Source: Mahella sp. (lineage in GTDB: Bacteria; Bacillota; Clostridia; Mahellales; Mahellaceae). From it: a stretch of 39,171 nt of DNA. The stretch covers positions 1 to 39,171 of the forward strand of contig NZ_JAIHAU010000010.1 in the NCBI RefSeq assembly GCF_020054945.1, in the 5' to 3' direction. Below the pieces are notes generated by a model that saw only the letters and a program-made list of their open reading frames with translations, did no database searches and was not told where the DNA came from. A program made the position numbers and the translations under genes. This document shows, piece after piece, positions 7,252 to 16,434 of this stretch. Position 1 is the first letter of the stretch. Each line of letters opens with the position of its first letter.

Positions 7252-9565
7252 GCACACAGGTGACATCCTCTAATTTGTCGTCTACAAGCAGCTCCACTCC
7301 CATGTCGGTGGCTTTTATTTTTGCTCCGTCCGCTTGGGTCACCGCGAACACATTGCGCAGCAACACCGACAAACCATTTACCTTACCGTTAAAATGCATG
7401 CGTACTGTGTCGCCATCTTTTAACACTGTCGCTTCCATTATGAGGCTACCGTCTCTATCATAGACTGTCGTTTGAGCCGCTTTACCGTCTTCCAGTTCAA
7501 ATACATGAAGGGTCAAGCCGTTTCCGTATGCGTAATCGGTAGTTTGATTATTGCTGCCGACTGGAATTATAGAATTTGGACGAACCATCAGAGGCAAACT
7601 CAAATAGCTGTGCTTTTCATGCTGCCATCTGCCGCCCTCTACGACTTTATTGGAAATAAAATTTGTCCAATAACCGTCGGGCAGATAATAATCCACCGTA
7701 CTGTCATCGCAAAAGATAGGCGCTATCAATAGAGAATCGCCCAACATATACTGTCTGTCCAGCCAGGCGCAATTTGCGTCTTCCGGGAATTCCAGCACCA
7801 TGCTGCGCATAGACGGTATCCCCCTCTGAGCAGTAATACAGGCCATGCTGTACAGATATGGCATCAAAGAACATTTTAACTCCGTAAAATATCTCACCAC
7901 TTCGACAGCTTCTTCATCGAATAACCACGGCACGCGATATGAACCACTGCCGTGCAGCCTGCTATGAGTGGATAGCAGTCCGAAAGCAGCCCACCGTTTG
8001 TAAAGATCGGGCGTAGCCGTGCTTTCAAAACCGCTTATATCATGACTCCAAAAGCCAAATCCGGACATGGCCAATGATAAACCACCGCGCAGGCTTTCGG
8101 CCATCGAGTAATACTCGGAATCGCAGTCGCCGCCCCAGTGTACCGGGAATTTCTGACTGCCGGCCGTAGCGCTGCGTGCAAATACAAGTGCATTGTTCTC
8201 ACCTTTGTTTTTCTTTATGAGTTCAAATACAGTTTTGTTATATAAATATGTATAATAATTGTGCATCTTTACAGGATCGCTACCATCGAAATAAACTACA
8301 TCGGTCGGTATCCTTTCCCCAAAATCGGTTTTGAAACAATCCACACCCATGTCCATCAGCCTCTGCAATTTACTGCAATACCATTCGCATGCCGCAGGAT
8401 TGGTGAAGTCCACAAGCCCCATGCCCGGCTGCCACATATCCCATTGCCATACATCCCCGTTGGGTCGCTTGAGCAGGTAGCCGTTCTCCTTACCTTCCTC
8501 AAATAGAGGCGATTTCTGGGCGATATAAGGATTAATCCATACGCATATTCTGAGTCCTTTTTCTTTCAGCCGCGCCAGCATACCAGCTGGATCAGGAAAC
8601 TGGCGCTCATCCCATCCGAAGTTACACCATTCATATTCCTTCATCCAGAAACAATCAAAATGAAACACGCTCAGCGGTATGCCACGTTGCGTCATACCAT
8701 CTATGAACGAATTAACGGTCTTTTCATCGTAATCGGTAGTAAACGACGTAGAAAGCCATAAGCCAAACGACCACGCCGGAGGCAGCGCCGGCCGTCCCGT
8801 CAAAGCGGTGTAATTTTCTAAAACTCCTTTTAAGTCATCGCCACCTATAACCATGTAATCCAGTTTCTCGCCAGGCACACTGAATTGTACCCGCGATACC
8901 ACTTCAGAAGCGATCTCATACGACACGCGTCCGGTATCGTTTACAAAAACCCCGTAGCCTTTATTCGTTATATAAAACGGTATATTCTTATATGCTTGTT
9001 CCGATGCGGTGCCGCCGTCTTCGTTCCATATATCCACAACCTGGCCGTTTTTTACAAAAGGCGTGAAGCGCTCACCGAGGCCATATACCGCTTCCCCTAT
9101 GTCCAAAGCCAGCTGTTCGCGCATATATACGCCATCCGGCGCTGTGATATAGCCAAGCTGTTTATTGCCGGTGGATGTAAGAAGTCGGCCGTCGTAAAGG
9201 TACTCTATTTTAAAATCTTTTTTATACACCTTTACCCTGAGCTTGCCGCTGGATAGCGTTATCTCATCATCGGTTTCAGCAACATCAATAGGATATGTCT
9301 CATCTGCTATCTCGAATGAGGGCTCTTTCTTCGCACCGCCTGTGAAGTGATAGGCTTGCACGCGTATGATATTCTCGCGCGGAGAGGTGAAACGTATGGT
9401 GAGCAGAGGGCCTCCGAGCGTCTGTCCCCTATGCATCACTTTAACCGGCGGACAGTAAACGGTGACCGAATCATTATCTCTTTTTACATCATACACCTCA
9501 GCGGCATTATAGATATTAACACCTTTTTTCTTCAACCAATATCCATCTGTAAACTTCATATACAT
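7244..9565 (-). CDS. yicI: GH31 alpha-xylosidase, YicI type
   Basis: About 773 residues. Very close in layout to E. coli YicI, which removes non-reducing alpha-1,6-linked xylose (for example from isoprimeverose and xyloglucan oligosaccharides). The catalytic nucleophile Asp lies in CFKTDFGER (about residue 414) and the acid/base Asp in PVHWGGDCDSEY (about 480). Substrate-pocket motifs such as HFDCFWM, WINPYI, GFGFWSHDISGFE and HSRLHGSGSYRVPW are intact. An N-terminal beta-sandwich precedes the TIM barrel and beta domains follow it. No signal peptide, so it is cytoplasmic and acts on imported oligosaccharides. ATG 9565 has AAAGG at 5-nt spacing; ATG 9559 would match the YicI N-terminus (MKFTDGYW) and is also possible. 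It starts 17 bp after the permease gene and ends the transport operon. Its stop codon lies in an 18-bp repeat. Confidence 0.95.
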   Translation of the reverse strand: MYMKFTDGYWLKKKGVNIYNAAEVYDVKRDNDSVTVYCPPVKVMHRGQTLGGPLLTIRFTSPRENIIRVQAYHFTGGAKKEPSFEIADETYPIDVAETDDEITLSSGKLRVKVYKKDFKIEYLYDGRLLTSTGNKQLGYITAPDGVYMREQLALDIGEAVYGLGERFTPFVKNGQVVDIWNEDGGTASEQAYKNIPFYITNKGYGVFVNDTGRVSYEIASEVVSRVQFSVPGEKLDYMVIGGDDLKGVLENYTALTGRPALPPAWSFGLWLSTSFTTDYDEKTVNSFIDGMTQRGIPLSVFHFDCFWMKEYEWCNFGWDERQFPDPAGMLARLKEKGLRICVWINPYIAQKSPLFEEGKENGYLLKRPNGDVWQWDMWQPGMGLVDFTNPAACEWYCSKLQRLMDMGVDCFKTDFGERIPTDVVYFDGSDPVKMHNYYTYLYNKTVFELIKKNKGENNALVFARSATAGSQKFPVHWGGDCDSEYYSMAESLRGGLSLAMSGFGFWSHDISGFESTATPDLYKRWAAFGLLSTHSRLHGSGSYRVPWLFDEEAVEVVRYFTELKCSLMPYLYSMACITAQRGIPSMRSMVLEFPEDANCAWLDRQYMLGDSLLIAPIFCDDSTVDYYLPDGYWTNFISNKVVEGGRWQHEKHSYLSLPLMVRPNSIIPVGSNNQTTDYAYGNGLTLHVFELEDGKAAQTTVYDRDGSLIMEATVLKDGDTVRMHFNGKVNGLSVLLRNVFAVTQADGAKIKATDMGVELLVDDKLEDVTCVLG

Positions 9566-9582
9566 CCACACCTTTCTAAGAC

Positions 9583-10470
9583 TTATTCCTTTACCGCCCC
9601 GAGCATTATACCTGTTACAAAATACTTTTGCAAGAACGGATATACTATGAGCACCGGAGTTATAGCGATAAATACTTTCGCAGCATTTAAAGACTTATTG
9701 GATAGCTCCGACAGTCTCTTATACTGATCCGGTGTTAAAGTCGTGTCACTCGGTATGCTGACAACCAGCTGCTGAATGTATGTCTGCAACGGATATTTTG
9801 AGGCATCGCTCATTAAAATCAAACCGTTAAAGAACTCATTCCAATGATAAACCCCTGTAAACAGGGTAACTGTAGCAATAACCGGCAGTGAACACGGAAC
9901 AACAATGCCGAACAAAATACGCCATGGCCCGGCTCCGTCTATTACAGCCGCTTCTTCTATATCTGCAGGCAAATTGCGGAAAAAATTCATAAGCAAAATA
10001 ACATTGAAAACTGGCAAACCGCCCGCCAAGACCAACGCCCATATTGTGTCCAGCAAATGATAGCTTTTAACGGTAAGATACCATGGTATCAATCCACCGT
10101 TGAACAACATACAAAAAATAACAATCCACATAAATATATCCCGAGCTTTGAACTCTTGTTTTGACTTAGAAAGAGGATAAGCCATCATTATCATAGCAAT
10201 GAGGGATAACCCTGTACCCAATACAACACGTTGTATGGATATCCAGAACGAATTGAAAAACTTTATATCACTCATTATCTCTCTATAAGAAGCAAGCGAA
10301 AAACCAATAGGGTAAAAAGTGACCAAACCTGCGTTAGCCGCCGACTTAACTGAAATAGATAGCGAAAAAGTATACCATAGTGGGTACAGGCAGGATAAAG
10401 TCAAAATCGTCAGAATTATTGTATTTACTATATCAAAAATACGTGATCCAAGCGTTTTGTTTTGAACCAT
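9583..10470 (-). CDS. Carbohydrate ABC transporter permease, LplC/YtcP type
   Basis: A 295-residue inner-membrane permease with six predicted helices. It has the EAA loop that contacts the ATPase: EEAAVIDGAGPWRILFGIVVPCSLPVIATV, roughly residues 180-210. The C-terminus YPFLQKYFVTGIMLGAVKE is typical of the MalG/LplC branch. It forms a heterodimer with the LplB-type permease encoded 11 bp upstream. Together with the lipoprotein binding protein it would import an oligosaccharide. No ATPase gene is in this operon; in this family a shared MsmX-type ATPase encoded elsewhere usually energises transport. The GH31 gene follows within 20 bp, so the cargo probably carries alpha-xylosyl residues; that last point is inference. 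Confidence 0.93.
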   Translation of the reverse strand: MVQNKTLGSRIFDIVNTIILTILTLSCLYPLWYTFSLSISVKSAANAGLVTFYPIGFSLASYREIMSDIKFFNSFWISIQRVVLGTGLSLIAMIMMAYPLSKSKQEFKARDIFMWIVIFCMLFNGGLIPWYLTVKSYHLLDTIWALVLAGGLPVFNVILLMNFFRNLPADIEEAAVIDGAGPWRILFGIVVPCSLPVIATVTLFTGVYHWNEFFNGLILMSDASKYPLQTYIQQLVVSIPSDTTLTPDQYKRLSELSNKSLNAAKVFIAITPVLIVYPFLQKYFVTGIMLGAVKE

Positions 10471-10481
10471 AAGGTTTCCTC

Positions 10482-11378
10482 CTAAAATATTCTATAATCC
10501 GCAAACTTGTATGCTAATACATAAGATACCGTAATCAATATAAAGCTGACGGCTGACTTAAGCAAACCGGCCGCTGTAGCAAGCGAAAATTGCAAATTTT
10601 GCAATCCTAAACGGTATATCCATGTATCGAGTATATCTGCGGTAGAATAAACTAATGGATTATATAAATTATAGACCTGATCGAAACCCGCATTAAGGAC
10701 ATTCCCAAGGGACAATACACCTAAAAGTACAATAGTCGGCGTCAGCTCGGGCAAAGTTATATGCCACATACTTTGCCAGCGATTAGCCCCATCTATGGCG
10801 GCTGCTTCGTAAAGATTCGGATTCACAGAAGTAAGGGCAGCTAGAAATATAACAGCATTATAGCCGAATTCTTTCCATACCTCGGTTCCGACAAGCAACT
10901 CGCGAAAGATAGATGAATCAGCCATAAAAAGTTGGGGTTGTGCACCAAACCAACCAGCAATGGTATTGACGACGCCATTATAACCGAAAATACCTATCAC
11001 AATACTAGCCATAATAACCCATGACAAAAAATGAGGTATAAAAACAACCGTTTGAACAAATTTCTTATAGCGCAAGTTTCTAACCTCGTTAAGCAATAAT
11101 GCAAATGCCAGAGGCACAATCAAATTCAATACGATCTTACCTATAGAAATAATAAGCGTATTTATGATAACCTGTTTGCTGTCATCCAATTGAAACAAAT
11201 AACGAAAATTTTCCAGACCAATCCATTGGGAATGCAAGATACCTTGCCCCGGATTGTAATCCTGAAATGCCATGATTATGCCAAACATCGGTACGATACT
11301 GAATAGCAAAAGCCAGAGCATACCTGGCAGCATCATAAGATAATAATGCTTTTGAATTCCTGTTTTCTTAGTCTTCAT
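10482..11378 (-). CDS. Carbohydrate ABC transporter permease, LplB type
   Basis: A 298-residue permease with six helices. It has the LplB/YteP-type N-terminus (HYYLMMLPGMLWLLLFSIVPMFGIIMAFQDYNPGQG) and the EAA loop EAAAIDGANRWQSMWHITLPELTPTIV near residues 195-221. The second ATG, at 11378, was chosen because GAGGAG lies 8-9 nt before it; the ATG at 11384 is too close to the site. It pairs with the LplC-type permease downstream (11-bp gap). A 9-bp hairpin separates it from the upstream binding-protein gene and may lower permease relative to binding-protein expression. Confidence 0.93.
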   Translation of the reverse strand: MKTKKTGIQKHYYLMMLPGMLWLLLFSIVPMFGIIMAFQDYNPGQGILHSQWIGLENFRYLFQLDDSKQVIINTLIISIGKIVLNLIVPLAFALLLNEVRNLRYKKFVQTVVFIPHFLSWVIMASIVIGIFGYNGVVNTIAGWFGAQPQLFMADSSIFRELLVGTEVWKEFGYNAVIFLAALTSVNPNLYEAAAIDGANRWQSMWHITLPELTPTIVLLGVLSLGNVLNAGFDQVYNLYNPLVYSTADILDTWIYRLGLQNLQFSLATAAGLLKSAVSFILITVSYVLAYKFADYRIF

Positions 11379-11413
11379 GCACATTTCTCCTCACAATCAT
11401 ACAATTGTATTAT

Positions 11414-11442
11414 ATAAGGCGCCAGCTAAGCCAGCGCCTTAT
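11414..11442 (-). terminator. Intercistronic hairpin between binding protein and permeases
   Basis: ATAAGGCGC (11414-11422) pairs exactly with GCGCCTTAT (11434-11442) around an 11-nt loop. On the minus strand the tail (ATAATACAATTG) is poor in T, so it is a weak terminator or an mRNA 3'-end stabiliser rather than a full stop; the permeases have no other evident promoter. Confidence 0.6.
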
Positions 11443-11473
11443 CGTTGCCATCAAAAATGAGTATCGATAAATT

Positions 11474-13195
11474 CTATTTGTTCTTATCGTACTCCGCTTG
11501 CACTTCGGCTGTTATTTCGTCTCCGCCTTGAGCCTTCCATTTCTGCACAAAATCATCAAAAGTACTGGACGGTTCTCCGAGTATGATCTTGAGAATGGTC
11601 TCATCCTCCAGTTTCTTAAGGTTCGCCCATTTTCTCTCCATGATATCAGTTTGGTTATAAGTCACACTATAAACTTTTTTATCAGGCGTAACAGTCGCGT
11701 AAGGCCGATCACCGACTAAAATGGCATACATGCGTTGGAAATTGCCTGTATTTGTCTGATCAAAATCTTGAACATTTAATTCATCATTTGTCGACTTTAC
11801 AACGTCCTTTACAATCTTCGCATCAGCATACATAAGTTTATAAAGGCTGTTCGGTTTATTATAATCCTCCGGCTGAGTCTCTCCTCTCAGCACCTTATAC
11901 AACTCTTTATACTCGTACTCGCACTCATCTGCAGCCGCCATGACATTGCGAAGCGGATACCATCCAATCGCCACTGAAGTGTCAAAAGTAGCCTCATCAC
12001 GTACCAGCGCATTATTCATTATAATAATCGCCTTAGCTACATCCTCACTGGCATCCTTGCTAATCAATGTATATGTGGTACCAACAGTCTTCATGTGAAC
12101 GTTCCATTTACCATCATCGGTATACACCGGATAGGCCTGCCAATTGGCATTTGGATCATTTTTGAATGAATCTCCGTTGCCATACCCGAGGCTCCACCAC
12201 GGACCAAAGAATATGCCTGCTTGATTGGCATTTACGGGTTCGGCCGATGAATCACGTGTACCCATTTCGGGATCTATCAGTCCCTCTTTGTACCATTTAG
12301 CCAAGATTTCCAAGGTCTTTTTGGTATTTGGGCTTAAGGTGCCATACGTTACCTTTCCAGTGCCATCGTCCACCCAATATCCCGGATAAGCATCCATAGC
12401 TTGGAATACAGGATCAAACCCATGTGCATTATTCGATGACATTAGGAATGTACAATACGGGTAACTGTTTTTGTCCGGGCCAACAATCCCGATGGTATTG
12501 TCGCCAGCCATTTTATTATCTACAAACGCCCTTGCTGTTTTCTCAATATCGCTCAAAGTCTTGGGCACCGGCAGATTAAGCTTATCGAGCCAATCTTTGC
12601 GGATAAGCATAACATGCACACCATCCGTGTCAACAGTGATATTGGGAAGAGAAACCATTTTACCATCATAACTTGCGTTCTCCATCGCACGACCATCCGT
12701 GCTGTCCATAATTTCTTTAACTTGAGACGAAGCGGTTTTATCAAATAATTCGGTGATATCGTATAATAGCCCTGATTTTGCCGCTTTTACCATATAGGTA
12801 CGATCGTTTGCGATCAATCCATCCGGAAGATTTCCGGATGCTATGGCAAGACTTACTTTTTGATTATAATTATTACCTTGTGCCGCAGTCCAATCTACTA
12901 TAACATTGATGTTATAGTTGTCTTTCAAATAACGCGTATACTGATTATTCTCCGCACTATCGCCGCTGGGCAATGTCTTATCTGTAGGATCAACGCTCAT
13001 ACCAATATGCACGTCGACAGGTTCAGGAAATTTCTGAAATGCGGCAGCATCTCCCGTCAATTCAGATGTGGTATCTGTAGTAGCAGGATTATTACTTTCA
13101 TCGGAACTCGGTTCTGTAGTATCTCCCGATGAGCATGCCACTGCGACAATTGCCAGAACACCTATCAAGACAATAGCCAAAATCCTTCTTTTCAA
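11474..13195 (-). CDS. Extracellular solute-binding lipoprotein, LplA type
   Basis: A 573-residue binding protein of the large LplA/YtcQ branch, which captures oligosaccharides outside the cell and hands them to the LplB/LplC permeases. The TTG at 13195 is the start: GAGGAGGAG lies just before it and it gives a clean lipoprotein signal, MKRRILAIVLIGVLAIVAVAC, with lipidation at Cys21, then a Ser/Thr/Glu/Asp-rich linker. Family features include YNINVIVDW, LPDGLIANDRTYMVKAAKSGLLYDIT, RKDWLDKLNLPVPKTLSD and GPWWSLGYGN. It is first in the sugar operon, with a candidate promoter at 13276-13304 and a catabolite-repression-like site at 13257-13271. The two-component genes just upstream on the same strand are of the kind that commonly control this operon type. 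Confidence 0.93.
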   Translation of the reverse strand: MKRRILAIVLIGVLAIVAVACSSGDTTEPSSDESNNPATTDTTSELTGDAAAFQKFPEPVDVHIGMSVDPTDKTLPSGDSAENNQYTRYLKDNYNINVIVDWTAAQGNNYNQKVSLAIASGNLPDGLIANDRTYMVKAAKSGLLYDITELFDKTASSQVKEIMDSTDGRAMENASYDGKMVSLPNITVDTDGVHVMLIRKDWLDKLNLPVPKTLSDIEKTARAFVDNKMAGDNTIGIVGPDKNSYPYCTFLMSSNNAHGFDPVFQAMDAYPGYWVDDGTGKVTYGTLSPNTKKTLEILAKWYKEGLIDPEMGTRDSSAEPVNANQAGIFFGPWWSLGYGNGDSFKNDPNANWQAYPVYTDDGKWNVHMKTVGTTYTLISKDASEDVAKAIIIMNNALVRDEATFDTSVAIGWYPLRNVMAAADECEYEYKELYKVLRGETQPEDYNKPNSLYKLMYADAKIVKDVVKSTNDELNVQDFDQTNTGNFQRMYAILVGDRPYATVTPDKKVYSVTYNQTDIMERKWANLKKLEDETILKIILGEPSSTFDDFVQKWKAQGGDEITAEVQAEYDKNK

Positions 13196-13256
13196 AATAA
13201 CTCCTCCTCTTTTTTTGGAACACCTCAAAGATTGGAACGTCGACCTTCAAGGCTGT

Positions 13257-13271
13257 TCATATCGTTTGCAC
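13257..13271 (-). promoter_or_regulatory. Candidate cre (CcpA) site before the sugar operon
   Basis: GTGCAAACGATATGA on the minus strand matches the cre consensus WTGNAARCGNWWWCA at 13 of 15 positions and sits just downstream of the -10 box, where CcpA usually represses. The match is imperfect and only this context supports it. Confidence 0.3.
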
Positions 13272-13275
13272 AATG

Positions 13276-13304
13276 ATTGTAACTCTAAAATAGATTCTGG
13301 TAAA
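13276..13304 (-). promoter_or_regulatory. Candidate promoter for the sugar ABC/GH31 operon
   Basis: On the minus strand, -35 TTTACC (13304-13299), 17-bp spacer, -10 TACAAT (13281-13276). The weak -35 would fit a promoter that needs an activator such as the adjacent AraC-type response regulator. Confidence 0.4.
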
Positions 13305-13389
13305 CGGTATATTGTTGTGTATTAATCATAATTCTTTTAGCTGTCTCGAATAAGCGTCACAGGCTAGGCGGTATTTGTCTCCGTATTAT

Positions 13390-14466
13390 TTAACAATCGT
13401 TACTATTGGTGGATAATTGTTGTCTGAAGTGCGACGGGCTTACATGAACCTGTTCATAAAACACGCGCGAGAAATACTTCACGTCTTCATAGCCGACCGT
13501 TTGCGCAATATCAGCAACCGTTCGATTCGAATCGGTTAGCAGCTTTTTAGCCATATTAACCCTTTGCTTCTTTATATAATCGTTAAAAGTAAGCCCCGTT
13601 ATCTTTCTAAAGTTCTGAGAAAAATAACTTCTGCTCATATTTACGCGGTATGCCACATCTTCTTCGCGAATCGGCGTACTTATATTCTCTTTGATAAACG
13701 CCACTGCTTTTAGGATACACACTGGCATTGCGGTAAGATCGGAGGCTTGCACAGCTTTGCATATTACGTCTTCCTTATAACATTTCATCCATTCGATTGC
13801 CGCGTCTATACACCTTGCATCCGGCAAGCTCTCCTCCTTAATACCGGTAGCAGACTCCACCATAACCATTAACTTTATAAACAATTGCTCCACACGACGC
13901 ATAGGAATTCTATTTTCCTTTAATTGTAAGCATAGCTCCGCAAATACATCGTCATCGTAAAGCCAATAAAGCTTATACCAATCTTGCTTTATCCCTTCCC
14001 ATATCTCTTCATTTATTTCTGTTTCAGGTTCCTGATCGTATCCGAAAACCCTGGAGCCTTGTCCACCTGGCAAAATATACTGTTTCTCCCCCTTTAACTT
14101 TCGAATAATCCGATTAAAGATCTGGCCATAATTCTCTGCCTCAAGCTCTGCTTTAGAAATATAATCCAATACTCCAAATCTTAATGCCTCTTGGACATAT
14201 TCGAAATTTTCGTGGAACGTTAAAACAACGAAGTTGATATCCGGATAACTCTTTCGTACCTCCCGCATCAATTCTATGCCAGACATCACAGGCATAGCAA
14301 GATCGACAAACATCAGGTCGACAACATTATTCTTGAGAAACTCCAATGCTCTGGCACCGTTAGGTACATCGCCCACCACCTCCATGCCATAAAACTCCCA
14401 TGGCATCATAGAGATCAAACCTTTGCGCGCCAGTTTATCATCGTCCACTATCAACACGTGAATCAC
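13390..14466 (-). CDS. Response regulator, CheY-like receiver plus AraC-type HTH (YesN type)
   Basis: A 358-residue DNA-binding regulator. The receiver domain (1-120) has the acidic pair DDD at 8-10, phospho-acceptor Asp55 in LMFVDLAMPVMSG and the conserved Lys in YISKAE. A linker follows to about 250, then an AraC/XylS double helix-turn-helix (about 258-352) with RSYFSQNFRKITGLTFNDYI and VGYEDVKYFSRVFYEQVHVSPSHFR. The start is GTG 14466 after GGGAGGGAG; a longer frame back to 14532 lies inside the kinase gene and has no support. The first 29 bp overlap the end of the kinase gene, so translation is coupled. YesN-type regulators usually control the neighbouring binding-protein/permease operon, here 160-200 bp downstream on the same strand. 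Confidence 0.93.
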   Translation of the reverse strand: MIHVLIVDDDKLARKGLISMMPWEFYGMEVVGDVPNGARALEFLKNNVVDLMFVDLAMPVMSGIELMREVRKSYPDINFVVLTFHENFEYVQEALRFGVLDYISKAELEAENYGQIFNRIIRKLKGEKQYILPGGQGSRVFGYDQEPETEINEEIWEGIKQDWYKLYWLYDDDVFAELCLQLKENRIPMRRVEQLFIKLMVMVESATGIKEESLPDARCIDAAIEWMKCYKEDVICKAVQASDLTAMPVCILKAVAFIKENISTPIREEDVAYRVNMSRSYFSQNFRKITGLTFNDYIKKQRVNMAKKLLTDSNRTVADIAQTVGYEDVKYFSRVFYEQVHVSPSHFRQQLSTNSNDC

Positions 14467-16180
14467 ATTTCTCCCTCCCTTGAAACGGCAAAAAGAGCAT
14501 AACCTTTGTACCCATAGCCGGCCCGCTTTCAATATGCATCAGATCGCTTCTGTCATAAAAAGACTCCAGCATTAAATATACATACCGCAAACCGATACCC
14601 TGACCAAGAAAACCATTATTCAAGGCGCCTGGTCGTTTTAAAGTTTCTAGCATTTCATCATCCAGCCCTTTGCCATTGTCGGCAATGATTATCTTTATTA
14701 TTTTATTACTATAATCTGCTGAAATATCGACATTTAGTATACCATTTTCATCAAGTCCGTGGCAAATAGCATTTTCTGCAAGCGGTTGCAGTATTAATCG
14801 AGGCACACACGTATCGAGATAAGCCCCATCTTCAATATTTATATGAGCCTTAAAGTCATAGCGCATTGCCTGTAACTCTATATAAGTCTTAAGCATCTTG
14901 ATTTCAGTTCTAAGCGTGGTATCCTGATCGGATTTGCCGAGACTATAGCTTAATATATAATTGAGTTTAGAAATATAGCTGTCAATATCATGTTGCTGGT
15001 GCATTACTGCCATCCAATGGGCGGAATTCAGCGCGTTCATAAGAAAATGAGGGTTGATTTGATAGGACAGCTTTTCAATCTCCAGTTTATACCGTTGCCT
15101 TTCTTTGTTCTCTATATCTTGCATAAGGCTTTGTATGCGCATCTTCATAGCATTAAACTGATCGAACATATGGTCGAATTCCTCAACACCTGTATTATAA
15201 TTTACTGCAGCCATATTGCCTTTGCCTAGTTCTTCCATCTCTTCTTCGAAGATATACAGTGGCTTATAAATCAATTGGTAAAGCATGATGGCGGTAAACA
15301 CCATAACAAGTAGTGTAAAAATAGCGATAAGCGATATATTGGTTCCCCATGCATAAAGCTCTTTATTATAGCTGCTTATCGGTACCAAAAGTATATTGGT
15401 AAAACCATGATGGCTGTCCTTTCGATTCCATATATATTCGTCAATTGTGCCCGATGATTCTTGAGAATTTAAATTTAGCATTTCACCTACCTTAAAAGCA
15501 TTACTGTTGCTGCTGTATTTTATTTGTTGATTTTTATCAATCTGCAATAATATATATGGCATATGTTGAGAACCAAAAATATTATCGAAATTCTCTTTTA
15601 TATCATTTTTAGCCTCAGCATATAGTACTAGCTTAAATCCATCTGAGAAAACAGCTTCGCGCGTAATTGATATAACCTGACCACCGCTGAATCTGTATCC
15701 GGAATAATGTGGCGGCTGATAAGCGATCTCCAAGTTTTGCTTTAGATCAGGCAGATGTTGAAGCAACACATCCTCGCTTGGCGGAAGGTTGGAGAACAAC
15801 GGTGCGTTATCTTTAGGATTATAATACATCACCAGTTGCACATTGGGATATGAATACGTAAGCATCTCAATATTATTGGAAATCCTGCGAGTCAGCATAG
15901 CCTTATTGAATTGCTGATCGGCAAAGAAATACCCATTTACATCATTACCCACATATCCCTGAGGCATCATCTGCTGCGTTATCTGCATCAGATTATAATA
16001 ATCCCTGTCGCACTGATCTGTAAATCGTTCCAAAGCCGATGCTATAGACGTATTTATTCTATTTTGCTGTATCGAATATATGGCATTATATGAGGTAATC
16101 GCCATAAGCGCAAAGCTCATCAACATGCCAATCGTTAATGTAAATATTAATCTTTGCTTAAGCGTCTTAAACTTCATCAT
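14438..16180 (-). CDS. Sensor histidine kinase, YesM type
   Basis: About 580 residues. Helix 1 at about 11-33, a large extracellular sensing domain (about 34-280), helix 2 at 281-305 and a HAMP region to about 355. The His_kinase domain has phospho-acceptor His378 in YQINPHFLMNALNSAHW, and the HATPase_c domain has the N box LQPLAENAICHG (about 464-475), G1 DNGKGLD (501-507) and G2 GQGIGLRYVY. This is the LytS/YesM class that pairs with AraC-type regulators and senses extracellular or transported sugars. Two adjacent ATGs (16180 and 16177) follow AAAGG; the second has the better spacing. It overlaps the regulator gene by 29 bp. Its promoter is at 16259-16287. The inducer cannot be told from the sequence. 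Confidence 0.93.
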   Translation of the reverse strand: MMKFKTLKQRLIFTLTIGMLMSFALMAITSYNAIYSIQQNRINTSIASALERFTDQCDRDYYNLMQITQQMMPQGYVGNDVNGYFFADQQFNKAMLTRRISNNIEMLTYSYPNVQLVMYYNPKDNAPLFSNLPPSEDVLLQHLPDLKQNLEIAYQPPHYSGYRFSGGQVISITREAVFSDGFKLVLYAEAKNDIKENFDNIFGSQHMPYILLQIDKNQQIKYSSNSNAFKVGEMLNLNSQESSGTIDEYIWNRKDSHHGFTNILLVPISSYNKELYAWGTNISLIAIFTLLVMVFTAIMLYQLIYKPLYIFEEEMEELGKGNMAAVNYNTGVEEFDHMFDQFNAMKMRIQSLMQDIENKERQRYKLEIEKLSYQINPHFLMNALNSAHWMAVMHQQHDIDSYISKLNYILSYSLGKSDQDTTLRTEIKMLKTYIELQAMRYDFKAHINIEDGAYLDTCVPRLILQPLAENAICHGLDENGILNVDISADYSNKIIKIIIADNGKGLDDEMLETLKRPGALNNGFLGQGIGLRYVYLMLESFYDRSDLMHIESGPAMGTKVMLFLPFQGREKCDSRVDSGR

Positions 16181-16258
16181 AGCCTTTACATTATTATAAT
16201 TATTTGTTAATAATGCTTCGCCTTTCCCCTTCTTTTCAAAATAAATCTGATCGGATAC

Positions 16259-16287
16259 AGTATAACAATAATCTCACGCATATTCAA
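16259..16287 (-). promoter_or_regulatory. Sigma-A-type promoter for the kinase-regulator pair
   Basis: On the minus strand, -35 TTGAAT (16287-16282), 17-bp spacer, -10 TATACT (16264-16259). The palindrome AAGCGCTT lies just upstream. The leader would be about 75 nt. Confidence 0.55.
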
Positions 16288-16434
16288 GCGCTTAGCTCAG
16301 GCTTTCATAAAAATTCTGTTTCTTTTGAACGTTATAGAATATTTGACTCCAGTTTTTTGCTCTTGCCTCTATATCCGATATGTGATAGACTTATAAATAG
16401 ATAGATATATATTAAGGATATATTGAGGGTATAT

